This document shows, one piece after another, positions 43,159 through 51,487 of a DNA stretch of 64,000 nt. Source of the DNA: Moritella sp. PE36 (GTDB lineage: Bacteria; Pseudomonadota; Gammaproteobacteria; Enterobacterales; Moritellaceae); the NCBI RefSeq assembly GCF_000170855.1, contig NZ_ABCQ01000016.1, forward strand, positions 1 through 64,000, in the 5' to 3' direction. Position 1 is the stretch's first letter. Each line of letters begins with the position of its first letter. The notes below the pieces were generated by a model. That model was given only the letters and a program-made list of their open reading frames with translations. It was not told where the DNA came from and made no database searches. Position numbers and translations under genes: made by a program.

Positions 43159-44699
43159 GGTAGCGATCCTCCTGTGACAAATGCGTCTGCGACTAAAGTA
43201 TTGGCTAGGCCTAAAAAATAGTCCGGATAGAGTCCCAGGAGCAAAGACAATAGTGCGGTGATCAGTAAGGGCATCGCGACCATTGGGATCTCATGGATAT
43301 CATTGGCCGCCACCAGTGACGGATCTTGTGGTATTTTTTCAGGCTCAAAAAAGGCTTTATAGGTGACGGGCAGAAAATAAGCCGCATTAAGCACAGCGCT
43401 AACCAGCAGTACGATTAGCAGCGCCATCTGTCCGGCATCGACAGAACCCACGACCAGATACCATTTACTGATAAAACCACCGGTTGGCGGGATGCCAATC
43501 ATACCGAGGGAGCCGATAAAAAATGCCGTCATGGTCAAAGGCAGTCTTTTACCTATGCCGGAAAGATCACTGATCTTCTTGCGGTGGCTGGCACAATAGA
43601 TAGAACCCGCGCAGAAGAACAGGGTAATTTTTGAAAAGGCATGGGCGGCGATATGAATTATTCCCCCCATGGCGGCCATCGGTGTCAGCATGGCGGCGCC
43701 GAGAATGATATAAGAGAGTTGGCTGACGGTGGAATAGGCCAGTCTGGCTTTCAAATCGTCCCGGGTCAGCGCGTAAATAGAGGCAGTAACGATGGTGAAC
43801 GACACCAGATAAGCGGTGATGATGCCAAGACCCAATGTACTCATCAGGTTGATACCAAACACATGAAAAATGACCCGTAACAGACAGAATACCCCCATCT
43901 TGACCACCGCGACCGCATGTAACAAAGCGCTGACCGGGGTTGGTGCGACCATGGCCGCTGGCAGCCAGGCGTGGAACGGCATGATGGCTGATTTGGCAAA
44001 TCCAAACAGGTAGCAGAAATAGATAATAATCAATAAGCCATCGGCGGCGACGACATCTTTGAATAGGCCTTGGGGTAAGAAATCAAAGCTGCCAGTAAGT
44101 TGATAAGTTAGTGCCAGTGCGGCCAGCAAAAAGGATTTTGAGGCCCCCACCAAATAGACGATATATCGTTTGCTACCATGCCAGGATTCCTGGTTTTCTT
44201 TATGATAAACCAGTGGGTAAGTGATAAGGCTGAGTAGTTCGTAAAAGATCACCAGGGTAAACAGATTAGCGGCAAATGCTCCACCCACAGCGGCCGATAG
44301 CGAGACGGCAAAAGAGGCATAGAATCGGGTCTGATTTTTCTCATTCTGGCTGCGCATATAACCGATGCAATAAATGGCGGCAAATATCCATAATAGGCTG
44401 GAGACAGTGGCAAATACCATACCCAGCGCATCAACACGAAAGGCAAAATCAACCCCAGGCAGAATCTCAAATAAAGTCAGATCGACAGTATTGCCGGCCA
44501 ATATTAACGGCGCCATTGAAATAACGATGATGAACTTTATCACCGCGGCTACAACCGATACCGCATCCCGTGCGTTGGGGCGATTATGCAGGCACAGTAT
44601 GACGCCCGCAGCAATGAGCGAGACTGTGACCGCTAAAGCCGGTCTTATGGATAACATTAAGTCCAAATTCAGTAATTCCATATTGATAAGAGTCATCAA
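43155..44699 (-). CDS. MrpD-like antiporter subunit, extra complex I pump module
   Basis: 514 residues, about 14 membrane helices, resembling MrpD/NuoN-type antiporter subunits. Channel residues are complete: Glu154 in IFYELLSLITYPLVY (TM5), Lys236 in FGFAKSAIMPFHAWLPAAMVAPTPVSA (TM7) and Lys in VVKMGVFCLLR (TM8). It lacks the long lateral-helix tail of NuoL. Placed between nuoK and the 84-residue gene where nuoL normally starts. With the next large gene it makes two L-type proteins where other complexes have one. Confidence 0.82.
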   Translation of the reverse strand: MMTLINMELLNLDLMLSIRPALAVTVSLIAAGVILCLHNRPNARDAVSVVAAVIKFIIVISMAPLILAGNTVDLTLFEILPGVDFAFRVDALGMVFATVSSLLWIFAAIYCIGYMRSQNEKNQTRFYASFAVSLSAAVGGAFAANLFTLVIFYELLSLITYPLVYHKENQESWHGSKRYIVYLVGASKSFLLAALALTYQLTGSFDFLPQGLFKDVVAADGLLIIIYFCYLFGFAKSAIMPFHAWLPAAMVAPTPVSALLHAVAVVKMGVFCLLRVIFHVFGINLMSTLGLGIITAYLVSFTIVTASIYALTRDDLKARLAYSTVSQLSYIILGAAMLTPMAAMGGIIHIAAHAFSKITLFFCAGSIYCASHRKKISDLSGIGKRLPLTMTAFFIGSLGMIGIPPTGGFISKWYLVVGSVDAGQMALLIVLLVSAVLNAAYFLPVTYKAFFEPEKIPQDPSLVAANDIHEIPMVAMPLLITALLSLLLGLYPDYFLGLANTLVADAFVTGGSLP

Positions 44700-44706
44700 T
44701 CCAGTC

Positions 44707-45009
44707 TCAGCCCTTCATTATTGTTAGGTCATCTACTTCCAACGTGCGTTTGTTGCGCAATAAAGCCACCAGTATGCCGAGTGCAATAGCGACTTCGGCT
44801 GCGGTGATCGCAATAATAAAAATAGCCATGATCTGGCCGCGGGGATCGTTCATTTCATACCCGAAGGCAAGCAGATTGATATTGACGCTGTTGAGCATTA
44901 GTTCGAGAGACATCAGTACAATCAAAACATTACGCCGGAGCAATACGCCTGCCGCGCCAATGACAAATAAAATGGCGGCTAATATCAAATACCAAGAGAT
45001 GGGGATCAT
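44707..45009 (-). CDS. nuoK: NuoK, small membrane subunit
   Basis: 100 residues, three membrane helices. Signature: [20 protein letters not shown] with the conserved proton-path Glu in SLELML, and a second Glu in [12 protein letters not shown]. Length identical to E. coli NuoK. Overlaps nuoJ by 4 bp. Confidence 0.95.
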   Translation of the reverse strand: MIPISWYLILAAILFVIGAAGVLLRRNVLIVLMSLELMLNSVNINLLAFGYEMNDPRGQIMAIFIIAITAAEVAIALGILVALLRNKRTLEVDDLTIMKG

Positions 45010-45578
45010 TTGGATGCCTCCTTTGTGGCTCCTTTTTTGTGTTCGCTAGGTTTGTGATTAGTACCGTTACTTTGCGCCAGCACTACTGCGCCGATCAGGG
45101 CGACCAGTAGGATGACCGACGCCACCTCGAAGGGCAGCAGAAAATCCCTGAATAAAGTTAAGCTTAGTTGCTTGGTTGGTTCATCGCCAATGACGCTTTG
45201 TGTTGTCATCACCGCATGCAGACGGCTGCTTTGGCTGAGTAGGAATAGTAGCTCAGTTGCCAGTGCCAGTAGCGCGACTATGGCTGGTATTGCCCCTTTT
45301 TGAATAAAGCGACTGTTATTGATAAACCGACCATGGGCTTCTTTACGTACGTCTAACATCATGATGACGAATAAAAACAGCACCATAATGGCACCGACAT
45401 AAACAAATAGCTGGATCACCGCCAGAAACGGTGATCCCAGTAGGACAAACAGGGCTGCTATCTGCACAAAACAGGCGACAAGAGATAGGGCACTGTGGAT
45501 CGGATTTCTGGCGACAACAACCAGCAAGCCAGTGCCGATGGCAACCAAGGCAAGTAATATAAAAAATTGTTGCTCCAT
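45006..45578 (-). CDS. nuoJ: NuoJ, membrane subunit
   Basis: 190 residues, five membrane helices. Signature [13 protein letters not shown] (usually 'npv.a.l.Lv..f') and [20 protein letters not shown] with the glycine-rich TM3 pi-bulge region that couples quinone reduction to proton pumping. Polar Lys-rich C-terminus after [12 protein letters not shown]. Confidence 0.94.
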   Translation of the reverse strand: MEQQFFILLALVAIGTGLLVVVARNPIHSALSLVACFVQIAALFVLLGSPFLAVIQLFVYVGAIMVLFLFVIMMLDVRKEAHGRFINNSRFIQKGAIPAIVALLALATELLFLLSQSSRLHAVMTTQSVIGDEPTKQLSLTLFRDFLLPFEVASVILLVALIGAVVLAQSNGTNHKPSEHKKGATKEASK

Positions 45579-45596
45579 TGATTGATCCTTTTTTTG

Positions 45597-46172
45597 TTAT
45601 TTTTGTCGTTTTAGCAATTGCCACCAGTCGTAGCCTTTTACGTTAGCCTGAGCGATGGTTTTACCACTGCCATCTTTAGCCAGCGATGCTGGGATGACGG
45701 TGCCAGCCCCTTCTTCAGCCTTACGTGGCGCGGCGATTAAGTCTTCAAGATGCACCACTAACGCTTCGGTGGTGGTGGTAGCAACCTCATATTCCTGACC
45801 GAGCTTGATCGCGTCAGCCGGGCAGGCATCTTCACACAAGCCGCAATAAAGGCAGCGCGCCAAATCGATATCAAACACTTTTGGTCGTCGGTTACCTTTT
45901 TCATCTTCATAGGGCACCACAGTGATGCAGTCACAGGGACAGATCTTTGCACACAGTTCACAGCCGACACAGTTCACGTCGCCTTCATCGTTGGTTTTCA
46001 TGAAATGATGCCCGCGATGACGATGGTAAGGCCGCCATTTTTCATGGTCCGGATATCTGTGGGTAATAATTCTGGAAAACATATAGCGTAATGTCAGCCG
46101 CAGTGCGCGCCACAGATCACTGAATAACAGCCATCCGATCCAACTTTGCTTTTGTTGTCGTGTTCTGGCCAT
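45597..46172 (-). CDS. nuoI: NuoI, 23-kDa subunit with two [4Fe-4S] clusters
   Basis: 191 residues from ATG 46172, where GGGAGG sits 5 bases upstream; a start at 46202 would add 10 residues. Two ferredoxin motifs: CVGCELCAKICPCDC and CLYCGLCEDACPADA. It passes electrons from NuoG to NuoB. The N-terminus (MARTRQQKQSW) is basic. Upstream lie three copies of a 7-base repeat (46194-46214) that on the coding strand reads GAGGTAT. Confidence 0.93.
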   Translation of the reverse strand: MARTRQQKQSWIGWLLFSDLWRALRLTLRYMFSRIITHRYPDHEKWRPYHRHRGHHFMKTNDEGDVNCVGCELCAKICPCDCITVVPYEDEKGNRRPKVFDIDLARCLYCGLCEDACPADAIKLGQEYEVATTTTEALVVHLEDLIAAPRKAEEGAGTVIPASLAKDGSGKTIAQANVKGYDWWQLLKRQK

Positions 46173-46193
46173 GTTGGCCTCCCGGTATAAGCT

Positions 46194-46214
46194 ATACCTC
46201 ATACCTCATACCTC
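46194..46214. repeat. Three tandem heptamers upstream of nuoI
   Basis: ATACCTC repeated exactly three times (46194-46200, 46201-46207, 46208-46214). On the coding strand each unit supplies a GAGGT ribosome-site-like element and the repeat contains an in-frame ATG. The real ribosome site of nuoI (GGGAGG) lies downstream. Slippage could change nuoH-nuoI spacing. Confidence 0.8.
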
Positions 46215-46250
46215 ATTTGTTATCCCGTTTTTCTGTGTAACGAGATGTTC

Positions 46251-47237
46251 TTAAAACATAAAAAATCCGCTAATTAAAATGTTTACTAGCGACAGGGGCA
46301 AAAGCACCTTCCAGCCAATCGCCATTAACTGATCATAACGGTAACGTGGAAAGGTAAAACGGAACCACATAAACACCCAGATGAAAAAACCAACTTTGAG
46401 TAACAGCCAGACTGTGTCTGGTATAAAGGGTGGGGCGCCATGCCAGCCGCCAAAAAACAGCATTACATTGAGAAAACCGATGATCACGACGCCCAAATAT
46501 TCGCTCAACATAAAAAAGGAAAAGCGTATGCCGCTATATTCGGTATGATAACCGGCACCCAGATCGCCTTCGGCCTCTGGTAAATCGAACGGAATACGCT
46601 GAACTTCGGCCAGTCCTGCCACAAAGAATACAAAAAAACCTAAGGGTTGATAGACCACATTCCACATGTCTTTTTGGGCGGTGACTATATCCATCATATT
46701 CATCGAGTTAGCCAGCATTACCACGCCAATGACAGAGAACCCCATGGGGATTTCATAACTGATCATCTGGGCTATCGCCCTGAGGCTACCGAGCACCGCA
46801 TATTTACTGTTGGAGGCCCAGCCAGCGAGGATGGTCCCAAAGATGCCGATGCCGCTAACCGCGAGAATAAACAATAGTCCGACATTCATATTAGACAGAC
46901 TGAGCATCACTTCAGTGCCAAAAATTGTTACCGGCTCTCCGAGTGGGATGGCGACAAACACCACAAAAGGCGGTACCAATGCGACCACTGGAGCCATTTT
47001 GAACAGGGTTCGATCGGCGGCGCTGGGGATATGATCTTCTTTCGTCAGTAGTTTGATGCCGTCGGCCACTGGCTGTAACAAGCCGTGCCAGCCGACCCGC
47101 ATAGGCCCCGGACGTTGTTGGATATGACCGGCAATTTTGCGCTCCAACCAAGTAAGAGGTAAAGGCAACAGCAGCAGAACCGCCACCACGACGGCAATCT
47201 TGAGTAACATCGGCAGGATCACATATAGGTTTTCCAT
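46251..47237 (-). CDS. nuoH: NuoH, membrane-anchor subunit and first gene of the nuo operon
   Basis: 328 residues, eight membrane helices; connects the peripheral arm and quinone site to the membrane arm. Signatures: WLERKIAGHIQQRPGPMRVG near residue 30, SLRAIAQMISYEIPMG, and RIPFDLPEAEGDLGAGYHTEYSG containing the acidic loop of the E-channel. It is first in this operon, whereas nuoA is first in most bacteria. The 139 bp to the MerR gene should contain the operon promoter; no strong -35/-10 pair is obvious. Confidence 0.94.
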   Translation of the reverse strand: MENLYVILPMLLKIAVVVAVLLLLPLPLTWLERKIAGHIQQRPGPMRVGWHGLLQPVADGIKLLTKEDHIPSAADRTLFKMAPVVALVPPFVVFVAIPLGEPVTIFGTEVMLSLSNMNVGLLFILAVSGIGIFGTILAGWASNSKYAVLGSLRAIAQMISYEIPMGFSVIGVVMLANSMNMMDIVTAQKDMWNVVYQPLGFFVFFVAGLAEVQRIPFDLPEAEGDLGAGYHTEYSGIRFSFFMLSEYLGVVIIGFLNVMLFFGGWHGAPPFIPDTVWLLLKVGFFIWVFMWFRFTFPRYRYDQLMAIGWKVLLPLSLVNILISGFFMF

Positions 47238-47376
47238 GCTATTGGGTCTCTTTAAGTTATTGCCTACTAAACCTTAAACGTACTATAAAGGTAGTTTGCG
47301 CTTATAACTTAATCAAATATCATTTCGAGGCCTGTATCAAGTTGGGTGTCTTTAGATTCAAGCGTAAAAACCATCA

Positions 47377-47787
47377 CTACTGATTTTCAACATAAAGTGC
47401 ATCAATAATCGGGCAATCATCAATCGAGTGGCCAGCGCCTTTACAGTTGTTCACCATTTTATCGAGTGCTGATTGTAGTCGTTGCAAATCCGCAATTTTT
47501 TGTTGTACCTCCGCTATTTTCAGCATTGCCATTGTTTGCACTTCGCCACAATCATGATCTGGCTCATCAATAAATTTGAGCAGTTCCTTTATTTGTTCAA
47601 TGCTAAATCCAAGCTCACGGCTACGGCGAATGAAATTAAGCCGTTTAACATGAGGTAACGAATAGATGCGATGCCCACCCTCGGTGCGTGGTGGTTTGGG
47701 CATCAGTCCTGATTTTTCATAATAATGTACGGTTTCTACTTTGCATTTAGCTTGCTTGGCGATCTGCCCGATTGAGAATTGTTGCAT
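47377..47787 (-). CDS. MerR-family metal-responsive regulator
   Basis: 136 residues. N-terminal winged helix (SIGQIAKQAKCKVETVHYYEKSGLMPKPPRTEGGHRIY), then the dimerisation helix and metal-binding cysteines Cys80 (DHDCGEV), Cys115 and Cys125 (NNCKGAGHSIDDCPII). Three such cysteines are the ligands in MerR (Hg) and PbrR/CadR (Pb/Cd). The divergent promoter at 47805-47835 has a 19-bp spacer with a perfect dyad. Metal cannot be told from sequence; Hg, Cd or Pb are the candidates. Confidence 0.88.
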   Translation of the reverse strand: MQQFSIGQIAKQAKCKVETVHYYEKSGLMPKPPRTEGGHRIYSLPHVKRLNFIRRSRELGFSIEQIKELLKFIDEPDHDCGEVQTMAMLKIAEVQQKIADLQRLQSALDKMVNNCKGAGHSIDDCPIIDALYVENQ

Positions 47788-47804
47788 ATTTATTTAAAAC
47801 CTCC

Positions 47805-47835
47805 TTGAACCTATAGTTACTATAGGTTCTATAAT
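47805..47835 (+). promoter_or_regulatory. MerR-type promoter with 19-bp spacer and dyad operator
   Basis: -35 TTGAAC (47805-47810), 19-bp spacer, -10 TATAAT (47830-47835). A perfect dyad GAACCTATAG-TTA-CTATAGGTTC occupies 47807-47829. Over-long spacing plus spacer dyad is the hallmark of promoters activated by MerR-type DNA distortion. The CTATAG half-sites resemble the PbrR/CadR operators more than that of MerR. Confidence 0.92.
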
Positions 47836-47867
47836 AACAAATATACACAAAATTGAGGAATAAATTG

Positions 47868-48107
47868 ATGCAAGCAATAATCGCGGACTCCTTACTTAGC
47901 TGCCCTGAGTGCGGCCATGAGGAATTACTGACCATGCCGACAGATGCCTGCCTGTGGTTTCATGAATGTTCAGGTTGCCATGTGTTACTCAAACCCCAAA
48001 AAGGTGATTGTTGTGTATTTTGTTCTTATGGTTCAGTCCCTTGTCCTCCGATCCAGTTAGAAAGCACGGAGCAGGGAATAGGAGGTTGCGGTTGTGGAAA
48101 AAGTTAA
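47868..48107 (+). CDS. GDCCVxC-domain small cysteine-rich protein
   Basis: 79 residues from ATG 47868 (GAGG 9 bases upstream). Cysteine-rich: CPECGHEE at the N-terminus, HECSGCHVLL, then GDCCVFCSYGSVPCPP and a C-terminal GGCGCGKS. The GDCCVxC motif defines a small family that travels with mer-type genes and includes selenocysteine versions; this one has Cys at the motif. Probably a cytoplasmic metal- or thiol-handling protein. First gene of the metal operon; the next start overlaps its end by 14 bp. Confidence 0.8.
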   Translation: MQAIIADSLLSCPECGHEELLTMPTDACLWFHECSGCHVLLKPQKGDCCVFCSYGSVPCPPIQLESTEQGIGGCGCGKS

Positions 48108-48489
48108 ATGGCATGAGCAGTCCTATTTACGCTGGGGGACGCTGTTTATTACCAGCGGAACGCTGTTGTGTTGCGCCTTACCTATTGTGTTGGTCTCCAT
48201 GGGGTTTGGTGCCATCGTCGCGAGTTTGAATTTCAACGTACCTGGATTGCTATTTTTAGCTGAATATAAACTTTGGACACTGAGTTTGTCTGCTTTGTTA
48301 CTTTTGTTCTTAGCGTGGGTGATATGGCGACCTAATCAAAGCTGTCCGGCAGATCCTGAACTGGCCGCACATTGCCAAACCGCCAAACGTTGGAATCAGC
48401 GGGTATTTTGGTTAAGCAGCATTATTTGGTGCATTGGCTTTTTCTTTAGTGTGCTGTTATTGCCTTTACGAATATATGTTGGCTTTTAA
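48094..48489 (+). CDS. MerT-like metal transporter
   Basis: 131 residues from GTG 48094 (GGAGG upstream). Three membrane segments. The adjacent cysteines in GTLLCCALPIVLVSMGFGA in the first helix are the metal-accepting pair of MerT. A second pair, SCPADPELAAHC, lies in the loop between helices 2 and 3 and matches the MerT loop cysteines. Slightly longer than MerT (116). It would move Hg or a similar metal handed over by the MerP-like protein into the cytoplasm. No merA reductase follows. Confidence 0.75.
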   Translation: MEKVKWHEQSYLRWGTLFITSGTLLCCALPIVLVSMGFGAIVASLNFNVPGLLFLAEYKLWTLSLSALLLLFLAWVIWRPNQSCPADPELAAHCQTAKRWNQRVFWLSSIIWCIGFFFSVLLLPLRIYVGF

Positions 48490-48501
48490 GGAGGTCGTAA
48501 A

Positions 48502-48822
48502 ATGAAAGCATTTCTCACCGTAATTATGTTTTCCGCACTCTTAGTTATGCAAACTACACTCTTGATTGTTCAGACTGTTCAAGCCAGAACGGTCGAAGTT
48601 GAAGTGTACGGCATGACCTGTGCATTTTGTGTTGACAGTTTAGAGCGGAAATTTGCAAACATGGAGTCCATTTCTCAGGTGGACGTCAGTCTAAAGCATA
48701 AAAAAGTACGGCTAGTCACAGATGAAACCATGCCAAGTATCGAAACTATTAAGCAAGCTGTGTTAGATGCTGGTTTTACACCAGTGAAAGTGACAGTACA
48801 GAGTAATGGCCAAGAGCAATAG
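48502..48822 (+). CDS. MerP-like periplasmic heavy-metal-binding protein
   Basis: 106 residues: a signal peptide with hydrophobic core (FLTVIMFSALLVMQTTLLIV, cleavage near VQA), then a 70-residue HMA domain with the metal site GMTCAFCV and a C-terminal AVLDAGFTPVKV, the standard betaalphabeta pattern. It presumably delivers metal to the MerT-like protein. A GGAGG ribosome site lies 8 bases before the ATG. Its 3' end overlaps the next gene by 17 bp. Confidence 0.82.
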   Translation: MKAFLTVIMFSALLVMQTTLLIVQTVQARTVEVEVYGMTCAFCVDSLERKFANMESISQVDVSLKHKKVRLVTDETMPSIETIKQAVLDAGFTPVKVTVQSNGQEQ

Positions 48823-49540
48823 CGTTTACGCTATTTTTATTTGGTTTGGCATGATAAGCAGTGCCGATAGCATGGGGCTGCGTTCATTTGTGGCGCTGCC
48901 AGTAGAAAAAGACGGAGCCGTGATCCGCTTCGTATACGAGCATGTGAAAGCGTCAGATATGGCCTCGGAAAATAGCGAACACCTGATCGCCAATGTCGCT
49001 TATGGACTGAGTGCCAAGCAGACATTGTTATTAGGCTTACCCTATCGGCTGTCACCCTCTGGCAGTGATCGTCAAGGCGATGTATCTGTGTTATACCGGC
49101 ATATCGTCTGGCAAAATGATCGCTTTTCAGGTACCGATCGTTTGGGTTTATTGGCTGGAGTTATTGCGCCCACCGAAAGCGATAGAGATGCTGCTGTTCA
49201 GGCTGGTTTTGTGTTCACCCATTTTAAAAATCGCAATGAAATAGATGTTGATGTGCTATATCAAGCGGGTATGAACGACCGTAAAAATAGCGCTCGTTAT
49301 GACGTATCCTGGCAATTTAGACTGTTACCGAGTGAACGTGCTGAGTGGGGCTTAACACCAGAATTAAACAGTGTTCTAGAGTTAAATGGCCGCTGGCGTG
49401 AAGGTAATAGTACAGTACATCAGCTGACGGTTGGATTACAGTGGGTTCATCAAAAATGGGTGTTAGAAGGCGGCATCGCCAAGGATATTAGCAATGGCCA
49501 TGAATCGCGATATATAATGAGTACCAGATTTCACTTTTGA
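48806..49540 (+). CDS. Putative outer membrane protein in metal cluster
   Basis: 244 residues. Signal peptide about residues 1-22 (VYAIFIWFGMISSADS). The mature part has many alternating amphipathic strands and ends in Phe (STRFHF), typical of an outer-membrane beta-barrel: VIRFVYEHV, LIANVAYGLSAKQTLLLGLPYRL, DVSVLYRHI and SWQFRLLP. It belongs to no named family I recognise. Translationally coupled to the MerP-like gene; it may be an outer-membrane component for metal uptake or efflux. Confidence 0.6.
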   Translation: MAKSNSVYAIFIWFGMISSADSMGLRSFVALPVEKDGAVIRFVYEHVKASDMASENSEHLIANVAYGLSAKQTLLLGLPYRLSPSGSDRQGDVSVLYRHIVWQNDRFSGTDRLGLLAGVIAPTESDRDAAVQAGFVFTHFKNRNEIDVDVLYQAGMNDRKNSARYDVSWQFRLLPSERAEWGLTPELNSVLELNGRWREGNSTVHQLTVGLQWVHQKWVLEGGIAKDISNGHESRYIMSTRFHF

Positions 49541-49655
49541 ACTAAAATCCTGAGAAACCTACCTCGGTCGCGCATAATCTTGCTGGCATGGCGCTGACCG
49601 TCCTTGGTGGCGAATGCTATTACAGAAAACAAGTAGAAATATAAGCAGTAAAACG

Positions 49656-50369
49656 TCACTGGGCTGGTGCATCAATAATGATGATCTCCGCATCGGATAG
49701 CGCTTTAATCGTGACTTCCTGTTGTTTAGTCACTTCTGCGCCATCGCCTGTTTTCATCATTACTGCCCTCTGATTATCGATAAGTTCAAACTCTCCACTG
49801 GATGCCAAAACATAGGCTTGGTGTTCAATGGAATGAGTAAACAGGGTGTCTTTCTTCACCTTACCGCCATAGATACGCGCCGCTTGATTGATAAACAGTG
49901 CGTTATCTTGTTCGTCTGGGTATCCAGAAACTAATAAGGGTAACGTGGCATTATCTGTATTTTCAGAAAACAGCTTGCTGTCCCATCTCGGTTTTACGTT
50001 GTGCTTATTCGGTTCAATCCAAATTTGAAATAGGGTTAAGGGCTCTTTCGTTAAATTGTATTCTGAGTGAGTAATACCTGAGCCCGCACTCATCACTTGC
50101 ACCTCGCCTGCGAGGGTCACGCCTTTATTACCGGCATTGTCTTGATGAGTGACCGCGCCGGAGCGGACAAAGGTAATGATTTCCATATTTTTGTGTGGGT
50201 GAGCTGGAAACCCTGTTCCTGCCGCGACCCAGTCGTCATTAACCACTAATAGCGTGCCAAACCCCATTCTTTTGGAGTTGTAATAATTAGCAAAGCTAAA
50301 GTGATGATTGGTTTTTAACCAACCGTGGTTTGCCTTGCCAATCTGCTGAAAAGAATAGTGTTTTATCAT
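49656..50369 (-). CDS. Pirin-family protein, YhaK/YhhW-like
   Basis: 237 residues, bicupin fold. Metal ligands in PAHPHKNMEIITFV (HPH and Glu) and HSEYN, as in pirins of the YhhW/YhaK type, which have quercetinase-like or redox-sensor activities. The C-terminal cupin is present (EHQAYVLASSGEFELI). GGAGGAA ribosome site. It is the third gene of a doxX-yqjG-pirin run and matches E. coli yhaK, which lies beside yqjF-yqjG and yhaJ. Cytoplasmic, no signal peptide. Confidence 0.82.
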   Translation of the reverse strand: MIKHYSFQQIGKANHGWLKTNHHFSFANYYNSKRMGFGTLLVVNDDWVAAGTGFPAHPHKNMEIITFVRSGAVTHQDNAGNKGVTLAGEVQVMSAGSGITHSEYNLTKEPLTLFQIWIEPNKHNVKPRWDSKLFSENTDNATLPLLVSGYPDEQDNALFINQAARIYGGKVKKDTLFTHSIEHQAYVLASSGEFELIDNQRAVMMKTGDGAEVTKQQEVTIKALSDAEIIIIDAPAQ

Positions 50370-50384
50370 TGTATGTTCCTCCCC

Positions 50385-51374
50385 CTAGACTTTATTTGTT
50401 AAGCGATCTCTGTCGTGCGGCGCGGTGAAGTCTTGTTGTGGGCCACGCGGGACAATTAAAGTTGGATTAATGGTGTCGTGACTCGCGTAATAATGGATCT
50501 TGGTATATTCCAAATCGACGGTGCTTTTGATCCCTTCAAATTGAAATAATTCACGTACATAGTTACTGATATGATGGAACTCACTTAATTTATTACGATT
50601 ACATTTAAAATGACCATGATAAACGGCATCAAAACGCAGTAATGTGGTAAATAATCGCCAATCAGCTTCTGTTAGTTGTTCACCGAGTAAATAGCGGTGG
50701 TTGCTAAGACGCGCTTCAAGCCAATCTAAACTTGCAAAAAGTTCCTCAAATGCTTGGTCGTAAGCTTCTTGTGTGGTGGCAAAACCGGCGCGATACACAC
50801 CATTGTTTATCGTGTCATAAATACGTTCGTTAATAGTGTCGATTTCTGGTTGTAAATCAGTTGGGTAATAGTCATCGTGATTGCCCGTTAACTCGTTAAA
50901 TGCAGTGTTAAAAATACGAATTATTTCACTCGATTCATTGTTCACTATGCTTTGGGTTTTCTTATCCCACAATACCGGTACGGTAACTCGGCCTTCATAA
51001 TCAGGTGCTGCTTTAAGGTAAAGTTGGTAAACATAGTCACTTTGATAGAGTGAATCGCTATAGTCGCCATTAGTATTGCCATCGGCATCATTAGTAGCAA
51101 ACTCCCAGCCATTGCTGAGCATTTCAGGCTTAACCACGCTGACAGAAATGATGTCTTGAAGTTGTTTCAACTGTCTAAAAATTAACGTGCGATGTGCCCA
51201 AGGACACGCTAATGAAACATACAAATGATAGCGACCTGCTTCTGCCGGGTAGCGACTACCTTCCTCATTGGAAATAGTGTCTCTGAAGCGACTTGCTTGG
51301 CGTTCGAATTTACCTTCACTATTTTTGGTTTCGTACCATTGGTCATGCCATTTACCGTTGACGATTAAACCCAT
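50385..51374 (-). CDS. yqjG: Glutathionyl-hydroquinone reductase, YqjG-like
   Basis: 329 residues, Xi-class glutathione transferase. The catalytic Cys57 is in SLACPWAHRT, diagnostic for enzymes that reduce glutathionyl-hydroquinones. GST N-terminal domain to about 165, then the helical domain with YLLGEQLTEADWRLF. The ending around RGPQQDF is usual for YqjG. AGGAG ribosome site 8 bases upstream. Part of the quinone/aromatic detoxification set with DoxX and the pirin. Confidence 0.88.
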   Translation of the reverse strand: MGLIVNGKWHDQWYETKNSEGKFERQASRFRDTISNEEGSRYPAEAGRYHLYVSLACPWAHRTLIFRQLKQLQDIISVSVVKPEMLSNGWEFATNDADGNTNGDYSDSLYQSDYVYQLYLKAAPDYEGRVTVPVLWDKKTQSIVNNESSEIIRIFNTAFNELTGNHDDYYPTDLQPEIDTINERIYDTINNGVYRAGFATTQEAYDQAFEELFASLDWLEARLSNHRYLLGEQLTEADWRLFTTLLRFDAVYHGHFKCNRNKLSEFHHISNYVRELFQFEGIKSTVDLEYTKIHYYASHDTINPTLIVPRGPQQDFTAPHDRDRLTNKV

Positions 51375-51487
51375 GATAATACTCCTAATTTATGTTGTAT
51401 TAGCGCCTACCTTCGTTAATGTAAGTTTAGGCGCGATAGACTGACAAAACTAAATTTGATGCTGATACTTATGTTTTCGTATCGTGT

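Noticed and set aside
43155-44699. The MrpD-like gene as part of a complete Mrp antiporter operon
   Set aside because: No mrpA, B, C, E, F or G homologues are present; the gene overlaps or abuts nuo genes on both sides.
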